From contig NZ_CAACVB010000034.1 of NCBI RefSeq assembly GCF_900659635.1, positions 1-48,865 of the forward strand: 48,865 bases of DNA. Reading direction: 5' to 3'. Shown here piece after piece: positions 42,710 to 48,865 of the stretch. Below the pieces are notes generated by a model that saw nothing but the letters and a program-made list of their open reading frames with translations, was not told where the DNA came from and did not search any database. The position numbers were made by a program, and so were the translations under genes. The stretch is from Actinomadura roseirufa. GTDB taxonomy: Bacteria; Actinomycetota; Actinomycetes; Streptosporangiales; Streptosporangiaceae. Positions within the stretch are counted from its first letter, which is position 1. The number at the start of each line of letters is the position of its first letter.

Positions 42710-43222
42710 TCAGACGCGCGTCAGGCGGCGCAGGACGGCGCCGCAGCGCCGCGCGTACGCCCGTTGGAACAGCGGGACGACGGGCCGCGCGAGCCGTCCG
42801 AGCGTTCCGGCCGGGCGGCTGAACGCGGTGACGGTCAGCCACACGTCGCCGTTGTCGTCCATGTGCACGACGAACGCCTCCTCTCCCCGCGCGGGGTGGC
42901 CGGGCAGCGTCCCGTAGGCCCATCCGACGCGGCGCTCCTCGTCGCAGGTCCACACGACGCGGCACGGCGCTCGCAGCCGCAGCGGCCGGACGCCGAGCGC
43001 GATCTCGACGGTGGCGCCGGGCTCGGCCCGCGGCGCGGACGCCTTCACTCCCGCGGGGATCGCACGGTGCATCCAGAACTCCATGAGCGCGTCGGCGGCG
43101 TTCCGCATCACGGCGGGCCCCTGCCCGACGAGCGTCCGCACGCGCAGGTGGTCGTAGCCGTCCGGCATGGTCGCGTCCCATGTCGCGCCGACCTCGGCGT
43201 ACGTGAAGTCCTGTGCGGTCAT
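42710..43222 (-). CDS. DUF1990 domain protein
   Basis: 170 residues. FTYAEVGATWDATMPDGYDH leads to GPAVMRNAADALMEFWMHRA, then LGVRPLRLRAPCRVVW, VGWAYGTLPGHPARGEEAFV and SRPAGTLGRLARPVVPLFQR. This is the DUF1990 pattern, a start-like fold of unknown function with conserved Y-x-x-V-G-A-T at the N-terminus. The ATG at 43222 is preceded by GGGGGGACG; 13 upstream codons are ignored. It is divergent from the MOSC gene across a short region with a perfect inverted repeat, which may link their control. Confidence 0.87.
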   Translation of the reverse strand: MTAQDFTYAEVGATWDATMPDGYDHLRVRTLVGQGPAVMRNAADALMEFWMHRAIPAGVKASAPRAEPGATVEIALGVRPLRLRAPCRVVWTCDEERRVGWAYGTLPGHPARGEEAFVVHMDDNGDVWLTVTAFSRPAGTLGRLARPVVPLFQRAYARRCGAVLRRLTRV

Positions 43223-43260
43223 CGTCGTCCCCCCGATGCCAGGATGCCGCAGCGGCGCCA

Positions 43261-43282
43261 ACCTGACGAATCCGTGTCAGGT
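43261..43282. promoter_or_regulatory. Inverted repeat in the DUF1990/MOSC divergent promoter
   Basis: ACCTGAC (43261-43267) and GTCAGGT (43276-43282) are perfect 7-base arms separated by 8 bases, inside a 110-base divergent intergenic region. It is a candidate operator for an unknown regulator. Confidence 0.45.
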
Positions 43283-43332
43283 ATGCCCCCGATCCCTGGC
43301 CTGACCCGGGACGGGCCCGTACCGTCCCACGC

Positions 43333-44142
43333 ATGATCGCCGTCGTCGCGGAACTGAACATCTTCCCGATCAAGAGCGCGGGCGCCGTCCCGGTGACCGA
43401 GAGCGAGCTGACGGCGCAGGGGCTGCGGCACGACCGCGCGTTCATGCTCGTCCGCCCGAGCGGGCGGCACCTGTCGCAGCGCGAGGTGCGGCGCCTGGCC
43501 CTGCTGCGGCCCGCCTACGACGGCGTGAAGCTGACCGTGCACGCGCCCGCCGCGGCCGTTCCGCTGGTGCACGAAGAGGTGGACGGCCCAGCCTGGGACG
43601 TGACCGTGCATCGCCGTCCCTGCCAGGGCATCGACCAGGGGGACGAGGCGGCGAGCTGGTTCACGGCGGTCCTCGGGGTGCCCTGCCGGCTGGTCCGCTT
43701 CACCGGAACGCGCCCCACGCGGCTGGGCGACGGCACGCTGACGTTCGCCGACGGGTATCCGGTGTCGGTGCTGTCGGCGGAGTCCCTCGACGACCTGAAC
43801 CGCCGGGTGGACGTCGCGCTCCCGATGAGCCGCTTCCGGCCCAACATCGTCCTGCGGGGGCTCGGCGCCTACGGCGAGGACGGCGTCGTCGGGCTGCGGG
43901 GCGGCGGAGCCGAGATCGAGCTGGTCCGGCCGTGCGGCCGCTGCGTCATCATCAACGTGGACCAGGAGACGGCCGAACGGGGCCCCGCCCCGCTGCGCGC
44001 TCTCGGCCGCTACCGCACCGGGCGGTTCCGGGACGAGCAGGGGATCATGTTCGGGCGGCTGGGCGTTCCGCGCGTTCCGGGGTTCCTGCGCGTCGGCGAC
44101 CGGCTCACGGCCGAACGCGGCCCGGACGCGGACACCGGGTGA
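43333..44142 (+). CDS. MOSC domain protein (mARC/YcbX-like)
   Basis: 269 residues. The N-terminal beta-barrel domain begins AELNIFPIKSAGAVPVTESE and the MOSC domain contains SRFRPNIVLRGLGAYGEDG and RPCGRCVIINVD. Cys201 and Cys204 mark the position where the molybdenum of the cofactor is bound in mARC and YcbX. Such enzymes reduce N-hydroxylated bases and other N-oxygenated compounds, needing an electron-donating partner. No ferredoxin-like domain is fused here, unlike YcbX. No clear ribosome site is seen at the ATG. It is divergent from the DUF1990 gene and convergent with pgsA, 10 bases away. Confidence 0.88.
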   Translation: MIAVVAELNIFPIKSAGAVPVTESELTAQGLRHDRAFMLVRPSGRHLSQREVRRLALLRPAYDGVKLTVHAPAAAVPLVHEEVDGPAWDVTVHRRPCQGIDQGDEAASWFTAVLGVPCRLVRFTGTRPTRLGDGTLTFADGYPVSVLSAESLDDLNRRVDVALPMSRFRPNIVLRGLGAYGEDGVVGLRGGGAEIELVRPCGRCVIINVDQETAERGPAPLRALGRYRTGRFRDEQGIMFGRLGVPRVPGFLRVGDRLTAERGPDADTG

Positions 44143-44152
44143 GGGGCACGGC

Positions 44153-44740
44153 TCAGTCCCGGGGGGCGTTGCGCAGCCGCCACGCCTGGACGACGTAGTC
44201 CAGGCCGGTGACGACGGTGACGATGAGGGCGGCGCCCATCGTCGCCCACCTGAGCGGGTCGAGGGGGCCCGGCAGGATGTAGAAGCCGATGGCGAAGACC
44301 TGCAGCATCGTCTTGAGCTTGCCGCCCTTGCTGGCCGGGATCACCCCGTACCTGATGACGACGAACCGCAGCAGCGTGACGCCGATCTCGCGGACCATGA
44401 TGGCGGCCGTCACCCACCACCACAGCTCCCCCATCACCGACAGGCTGACCAGCGCCGCGCCGGTCAGCGCCTTGTCGGCGATCGGATCGGCGATCTTGCC
44501 GAAGTCGGTGACCAGGCCGCGGGCGCGGGCCAGATCCCCGTCGATCTTGTCGGTGATCGAGGCCGCGGCGAACACGGCGAACGCGGCGAGCCGCCAGCCG
44601 GTACCGTCCAGGAACAGCGTCCAGACGAACAGCGGGACCAGGACGATCCGGAGCAGCGTGAGGGCGTTCGCGACGTTGTAGACGCTCGCCGGAGGCGGCT
44701 CGGGCGACCCCGTGACCGGCTCCGGCGCGCCGGCGATCAT
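44153..44740 (-). CDS. pgsA: CDP-alcohol phosphatidyltransferase, PgsA type
   Basis: 195 residues, integral membrane enzyme, most likely phosphatidylglycerophosphate synthase. The catalytic motif is complete: Asp64, Asp67-Gly68, Ala71-Arg72, Gly81, Asp85 and Asp89 (D-x-x-D-G-x-x-A-R-x8-G-x3-D-x3-D). [20 protein letters not shown] is the usual first membrane helix. The ATG at 44740 overlaps the rimO stop (ATGA), so the two are translationally coupled, an order common in actinobacteria. It is the last gene of the rimO unit and convergent with the MOSC gene. Confidence 0.93.
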   Translation of the reverse strand: MIAGAPEPVTGSPEPPPASVYNVANALTLLRIVLVPLFVWTLFLDGTGWRLAAFAVFAAASITDKIDGDLARARGLVTDFGKIADPIADKALTGAALVSLSVMGELWWWVTAAIMVREIGVTLLRFVVIRYGVIPASKGGKLKTMLQVFAIGFYILPGPLDPLRWATMGAALIVTVVTGLDYVVQAWRLRNAPRD

Positions 44741-46179
44741 GGCACGTCCGCGACGAGGTCCACCCCGTCGCCACCGGTGACGCGGGCCGCGACGATCTCC
44801 CCGAGCGCCAGGCCGTGCCCGCGGACGAGGACGGTCCCGTCCACCTCGGGCGCCTGGTGCGCCGCGCGGCCCTCGAACCCGTCGTCGGTCTTCTCCTCCA
44901 GCAGGACCTCGACCAGCGTGCCGACGCGGTCCTCGGCGCGCTGCGCGGTGAGCTCCTCGGCGAGGCTCGTCAGGTCCTCCACACGGCGGGCGACCTCCTC
45001 CGCGGGCAGCTTGCCGCCGAGGTTCGCGGCCTCGGTGCCGTCCTCGTCGGAGTAGCCGAACACGCCGATCGCGTCGAGCCGCGCCGCGGTCAGGAACGCC
45101 GCCAGCTCCTCGACGTCGTCCTCGGACTCGCCGGGGAAGCCGACGATGAAGTTGGACCGCACGCCCGCCTCGGGCGCCAGCGCGCGGATCTGGCCGAGCA
45201 GCTCCAGGAACCGCTCCCGGTCGCCGAAGCGGCGCATCGACCGCAGCACCGGCCCGCTGGCGTGCTGGAACGACAGGTCGAAGTACGGGGCGACGCCGGG
45301 GGTGCCGCAGATCGCCTCGATGAGCCCGGGACGGGTCTCGGCGGGCTGCAGGTAGCTCACCCGGACGCGCTCGACGCCGTCCACCGCGGCGAGGCCGGGC
45401 AGCAGCTTCTCCAGCGCGCGCAGGTCGCCCAGGTCCTTGCCGTAGGACGTGGAGTTCTCGCTGACCAGCACCAGCTCGCGGGCGCCGTGCCCGGCGAGCC
45501 ACCGTGCCTCCTCCAGCACCTCCGCCGGCGGCCGCGAGACGTAGGCGCCGCGGAAGGCGGGGATCGCGCAGAACGTGCACCGCCGGTCGCAGCCCGAGGC
45601 CAGCTTCAGCGGGGCCACCGGGCCGCCGCCGAGACGCCGCCGCAGCACCCGCGGGCCGGACGCGGGCGCGACGCCGTCCGGCAGGGCGTCGTCGTCCCCC
45701 CCGTGCTCACCGCCGTGCTCACCGCCGTGCCCGGGGATCGCGACGGCGGCCGCGGACGCCGTCCGCTCGACGGGCGAGATCGGCAGCAGCGTCCGGCGGT
45801 CGCGCGGGGTGTGCGCCTCGTGCGGGCGGCCCGCCAGCACGTCGTCGAGCCGGTCGCCGATCGAGGTGTAGTCGTCGAACCCGATCACCGCGTGGGCCTC
45901 GGGCAGGGCCTCGGCGAGCTCCTTGCCGTACCGCTCGGCCATGCACCCGGCCGCGACGACCTTCGCGCCCGAGTCGTGCGCCGCCAGCAGCGTGTCGATG
46001 GAGTCCTTCTTGGCGGCCTCGATGAAACCGCAGGTGTTGACCACCACGACGTCGGCGCCGCCGGCGCCGTCGGTCAGGTCCCAGCCCGCGTCCTCGATGC
46101 GCGCCGCGAGCTCCTCGGAGTCGACCTCGTTCCGGGCGCAGCCGAGCGTGATGAGTGAGACCTTGCGGCGAGTGGACAT
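44737..46179 (-). CDS. rimO: Ribosomal protein uS12 methylthiotransferase
   Basis: Radical-SAM enzyme that adds a methylthio group to an Asp of ribosomal protein S12. 480 residues. Cluster cysteines of the N-terminal domain are Cys14 ([13 protein letters not shown]), Cys50 ([13 protein letters not shown]) and Cys79 (GCMAERY). The radical-SAM motif GCDRRCTFC has Cys197, Cys201 and Cys204. A C-terminal TRAM domain is present. Between the domains lies a loop with [15 protein letters not shown] (150-164), encoded by a 12-base tandem repeat at 45699-45734 and unusual for the family. The ATG at 46179 fits the family N-terminus, but only AGGGG close to the start serves as ribosome site. Confidence 0.95.
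   Translation of the reverse strand: MSTRRKVSLITLGCARNEVDSEELAARIEDAGWDLTDGAGGADVVVVNTCGFIEAAKKDSIDTLLAAHDSGAKVVAAGCMAERYGKELAEALPEAHAVIGFDDYTSIGDRLDDVLAGRPHEAHTPRDRRTLLPISPVERTASAAAVAIPGHGGEHGGEHGGDDDALPDGVAPASGPRVLRRRLGGGPVAPLKLASGCDRRCTFCAIPAFRGAYVSRPPAEVLEEARWLAGHGARELVLVSENSTSYGKDLGDLRALEKLLPGLAAVDGVERVRVSYLQPAETRPGLIEAICGTPGVAPYFDLSFQHASGPVLRSMRRFGDRERFLELLGQIRALAPEAGVRSNFIVGFPGESEDDVEELAAFLTAARLDAIGVFGYSDEDGTEAANLGGKLPAEEVARRVEDLTSLAEELTAQRAEDRVGTLVEVLLEEKTDDGFEGRAAHQAPEVDGTVLVRGHGLALGEIVAARVTGGDGVDLVADVP
45699..45734. repeat. 12-base tandem repeat inside rimO
   Basis: Three copies of a 12-base unit, CGCCGTGCTCAC in its central copy, with changes in the first and third. On the coding strand it reads as repeated GGEH in a loop before the radical-SAM domain. 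Confidence 0.85.
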
Positions 46180-46259
46180 GCCCCTAAGGTAATGGGCTCG
46201 GGCCCCCACGCCGACCAGCGGGCGGCGGTTTCGCGAACCGTGCCGGTACCGGCCGGGCG

Positions 46260-47018
46260 TCAGGTGGTCTTGGGGTCGCCCCGGCCGAAGTCCATGCGCT
46301 GGACGCCCTTGCCCCGCCCCGGCGCGCCGATGTCCTTGCCGTTCACCGTCATCCGGACGCCGCCGCCGACCCCGACCACGATGGTGATCTTCTTTTTGGC
46401 CGTCCAGCGCTTCTCGTCGCCGGCGCGCAGCAGCCCGCTGAACAGCGGCCTGCCCTTGTCGCCGCGCACGTCCACCCACGTCGCGCGCCTGGCCTCGACG
46501 CGCAGTTCCACCGTCTTGCGCGGGGCGGCCACCACGGGCGCGCCGTTCTTGGGCGGCGCGGCCACCGGCGGACGGGACGGGGCGGGCGCGGCGGGAGTCC
46601 CGGCGACCCGCCGCGCGGTGCGCTGCTCGCGGCCGGTGGTGTGCCCGACGACCTGGACGATCCCGTAGATCAGCACGAGCGCCAGGGCGAGCGCCATCGC
46701 GGCGCTCCAGTTCGGGGAGCGGCGCTCGCGGAAGGCGACGGGCTGCTCGGGCTCGAACGCCGACACCGCCGAGACCGGCTGGGGCGCGCCGCCGTGACCG
46801 GCGTCGAACTCGCTGACGAGGGGCTCGGGATCGATGCCGATGACGCGGGAGATGCTGCGAATGTGGCCGCGGGCGTAGAAGTTGCCGCCGCACGCGGAGA
46901 AGTCGTCGGCCTCCATGCCGCGGATGACGGTCTCGCGGATCCGTGTCTGGAGACTCACCTGGGTCACCGAGAGACCGGCCTGCTGACGCTCCTTCGCCAA
47001 GGTCTCACCGATGCTCAC
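46260..47018 (-). CDS. RodZ-like membrane protein with HTH_25 and DUF4115 domains
   Basis: 252 residues. The N-terminal helix-turn-helix domain of RodZ type ([40 protein letters not shown], then [18 protein letters not shown]) spans about 3-70. One membrane segment (about 105-125, [20 protein letters not shown]) is followed by a Pro/Ala linker and an outer DUF4115 domain ending in [20 protein letters not shown]. RodZ links cytoskeleton and cell-wall synthesis in rods. In actinomycetes the role is less clear, and the position just downstream of ftsK is conserved. The GTG at 47018 follows AAGGAGG at 7 bases. It lies 230 bases after ftsK and 80 bases before rimO. Confidence 0.88.
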   Translation of the reverse strand: MSIGETLAKERQQAGLSVTQVSLQTRIRETVIRGMEADDFSACGGNFYARGHIRSISRVIGIDPEPLVSEFDAGHGGAPQPVSAVSAFEPEQPVAFRERRSPNWSAAMALALALVLIYGIVQVVGHTTGREQRTARRVAGTPAAPAPSRPPVAAPPKNGAPVVAAPRKTVELRVEARRATWVDVRGDKGRPLFSGLLRAGDEKRWTAKKKITIVVGVGGGVRMTVNGKDIGAPGRGKGVQRMDFGRGDPKTT

Positions 47019-47248
47019 GCCGAGCCTCCTTCGAGCGCGTCCATGACCGACCCCACATTGCAGCGAACATCAGTCTAGAAACCGCAATGCCCGCTGAGCG
47101 ACAGCCAACACGTTCGAAACTGGGCAAGATTTCGCATCATTCCGCCATCGCCCGCCCTCCCAGGGTTACGCAGCAAAGGAACACGCGGTTTCCGGCCGTG
47201 GAACGAACGGGGAACGGCGGACCGAACAGCCGGTTCGGCGGAGCCGGG

Positions 47249-48865
47249 TCACGTGCCGCCGCGCAGCTCCGCGAGGACGCCGGGCAGGTCGTCCGGCTTG
47301 GCCAGCACGTCCCGCGCCTTGGAGCCCTCGCTCGGGCCGACGATGTCGCGGCTCTCCATCAGGTCCATGAGCCGGCCCGCCTTGGCGAACCCGACGCGCA
47401 GCTTGCGCTGCAGCATCGAGGTCGACCCGAACTGGGTCGAGACGACCAGCTCGATGGCCTGGACGAGCAGGTCCATGTCGTCGCCGATCTCCTCGTCGAT
47501 CTCCTTCTTCGGCGCGTTCGACTCGGCGACGTCCGCCCGGTACACCGCCTCCATCTGCCCCTTGCAGTGGTCGACGATCCCGTGGATCTCCTTCTCGGCC
47601 ACGTAGGCGTTCTGGATGCGCATGGGCTTGCTCGCGCCCATCGGCAGGAACAGCGCGTCGCCCTGCCCGACGAGCTTCTCCGCGCCCGGCTGGTCGAGGA
47701 TGACGCGGCTGTCGGCCAGCGAGGACGTCGCGAACGCCAGCCGGGACGGCACGTTGGCCTTGATGAGCCCGGTGACGACGTCGACGGAGGGCCGCTGCGT
47801 CGCCAGGACGAGGTGGATGCCGGCGGCGCGCGCGAGCTGGGTGATGCGCACGACCGAGTCCTCGACGTCGCGGGGCGCGACCATCATCAGGTCGGCCAGC
47901 TCGTCCACGATGACCAGCATGTAGGGGTAGGGGGTGTAGACGCGCTCGCTGCCGGGCGGCGCGGTGAGCTTGCCCGCCTTCACCGCCTTGTTGAAGTCGT
48001 CGATGTGCCGGAACCCGGACGCGGCGAGGTCGTCGTAACGGCGGTCCATCTCGCCGACCACCCAGTCGAGCGCCTCGGCGGCCTTCTTCGGGTTGGTGAT
48101 GATCGGCGTGATCAGGTGCGGGATGCCCTGGTACATCGTCAGCTCGACCCGCTTGGGGTCGACGAGGATCATGCGGACCTCGTCCGGCGTGGCCCGCATG
48201 AGGATGGAGGTGATGAGCCCGTTGATGCAGGTCGACTTGCCCGCGCCGGTGGCGCCGGCGATGAGGATGTGCGGCATCTTGGCCAGGTTCGCCACGACCG
48301 TGCGTCCCTCGACGTCCTTGCCCAGGCCGACGATCATCGGGTGGTGCTCGTTCGTCGCGGCGGGCGAGCGCAGCACGTCGCCGAGGCTGACGATGTCCTT
48401 GTCGACGTTGGGGATCTCGACGCCGATCGCGGACTTGCCGGGGATCGGGGAGATGATGCGCACGTCCGCGCTCTTCACCGCGTAGGCGATGTTCTTGGTG
48501 AGCGCGGTGACCTTCTCGACCTTGACCGCGGGGCCGAGCTCGATCTCGTAGCGGGTGATGGTCGGGCCGCGGGTGAACCCGGTGACCTGCGCGTCGATGT
48601 CGAACTGCTCCAGCACTCCGCTGAGCGCGTTCACCACCGTGTCGTTGGCCTTGGTGCGCGGCTTGGCGACGCTGCCGGCCCGCAGCGCGGACTGGTCGGG
48701 CAGCAGGTAGATCTCGCCGGAGGAGGACAGCGGGAGCTGCTCGGAGCCGCGCGGAGCCGGGGTCGGGTCCGGCACGGCGAGGGGCTCCGGCGCGTCGTCC
48801 ACGCGGGTGTCGTCCTCGCCGCGGGAGTCGTCCGGGCCGCCGTCCGGCGGGGCGCCGTCCGGGCC
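47249..48865 (-). CDS. ftsK: DNA translocase FtsK (partial, 3' portion)
   Basis: 538 codons are visible; the 5' part lies beyond the window. The visible N-terminal piece is an acidic Pro-rich linker. It is followed by the alpha domain ([36 protein letters not shown]) and the beta ATPase with Walker [30 protein letters not shown] and Walker [14 protein letters not shown]. The C-terminal gamma winged helix reads [20 protein letters not shown] and [20 protein letters not shown], the part that reads orientation sequences on DNA and contacts XerCD. The gene moves DNA through the division septum. The frame is open to the last base, and the internal GTG at 48802 is not the real start. Confidence 0.96.
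   Translation of the reverse strand, partial: GPDGAPPDGGPDDSRGEDDTRVDDAPEPLAVPDPTPAPRGSEQLPLSSSGEIYLLPDQSALRAGSVAKPRTKANDTVVNALSGVLEQFDIDAQVTGFTRGPTITRYEIELGPAVKVEKVTALTKNIAYAVKSADVRIISPIPGKSAIGVEIPNVDKDIVSLGDVLRSPAATNEHHPMIVGLGKDVEGRTVVANLAKMPHILIAGATGAGKSTCINGLITSILMRATPDEVRMILVDPKRVELTMYQGIPHLITPIITNPKKAAEALDWVVGEMDRRYDDLAASGFRHIDDFNKAVKAGKLTAPPGSERVYTPYPYMLVIVDELADLMMVAPRDVEDSVVRITQLARAAGIHLVLATQRPSVDVVTGLIKANVPSRLAFATSSLADSRVILDQPGAEKLVGQGDALFLPMGASKPMRIQNAYVAEKEIHGIVDHCKGQMEAVYRADVAESNAPKKEIDEEIGDDMDLLVQAIELVVSTQFGSTSMLQRKLRVGFAKAGRLMDLMESRDIVGPSEGSKARDVLAKPDDLPGVLAELRGGT

Overview
The window looks like a chromosomal segment of a high-GC actinomycete. It is very GC-rich by eye (roughly 70% or more, not computed), codons end strongly in G or C, and GTG starts are common. 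The gene order ftsK, rodZ-like, rimO, pgsA, cinA, clgR ... DUF3046, recA, recX, rny, gluABCD, miaB, miaA, dapF is the actinobacterial recA-region backbone as I remember it from Mycobacterium and Streptomyces. The overall character suggests Streptosporangiales, perhaps Thermomonosporaceae (Actinomadura-like); that placement is inference. I saw no tRNA, rRNA, CRISPR array, insertion sequence or prophage.

Layout. 0-2.1 kb: end of a peptide-type ABC permease operon, divergent from a TetR regulator. 2.6-4.5 kb: an orphan NarL-type sensor kinase. 4.8-8.6 kb: dapF, miaA and miaB (leftward) around a small rightward MT0933-like antitoxin gene. 8.9-12.4 kb: the glutamate-type importer gluABCD, ending in a strong terminator. 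12.7-15.8 kb: an S9 peptidase and a secreted trypsin-like protease, convergent. 15.8-19.7 kb: rny, recX and recA (leftward), with a PafBC-type promoter and a SOS box upstream of recA.

19.9-23.05 kb: the most interesting part. An R2K-clade ATP-grasp enzyme, a small lipoprotein with an RGGFG...GG tail, a glutathionylspermidine-synthase-like ATP-grasp enzyme and a DUF350 membrane protein stand in line. They sit between recA and DUF3046, which are neighbours in other actinobacteria. The last three genes match the enterobacterial YgiB/YgiC and YjfL/YjfM/YjfC modules, to which an R2K enzyme has been added. I propose a peptide- or lipoprotein-modifying envelope system.

23.1-40.3 kb: a second lineage-specific block. 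It holds the lhr helicase, secA2, a 44-aa basic small protein, and a ROK regulator with a rightward operon for uptake and cleavage of a sugar, probably a GlcNAc-containing oligosaccharide (binding protein, two permeases, GH3 NagZ-like hydrolase). It also holds an Rrf2 regulator, a Nei-type DNA glycosylase, a TetR/SRPBCC pair and dps. lhr and nei are neighbours in M. tuberculosis but about 10 kb apart here.

40.4-48.9 kb: backbone again, with clgR, cinA, a DUF1990 gene divergent from a MOSC gene, the pgsA-rimO overlap, a RodZ-like protein and a 3' portion of ftsK running off the window. DNA repair (recA, recX, nei, lhr), tRNA and ribosome modification (miaA, miaB, rimO), protein quality control (clgR) and envelope functions (pgsA, rodZ-like, ftsK, secA2) dominate. 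Function calls come from motif recognition, and no database search was possible.
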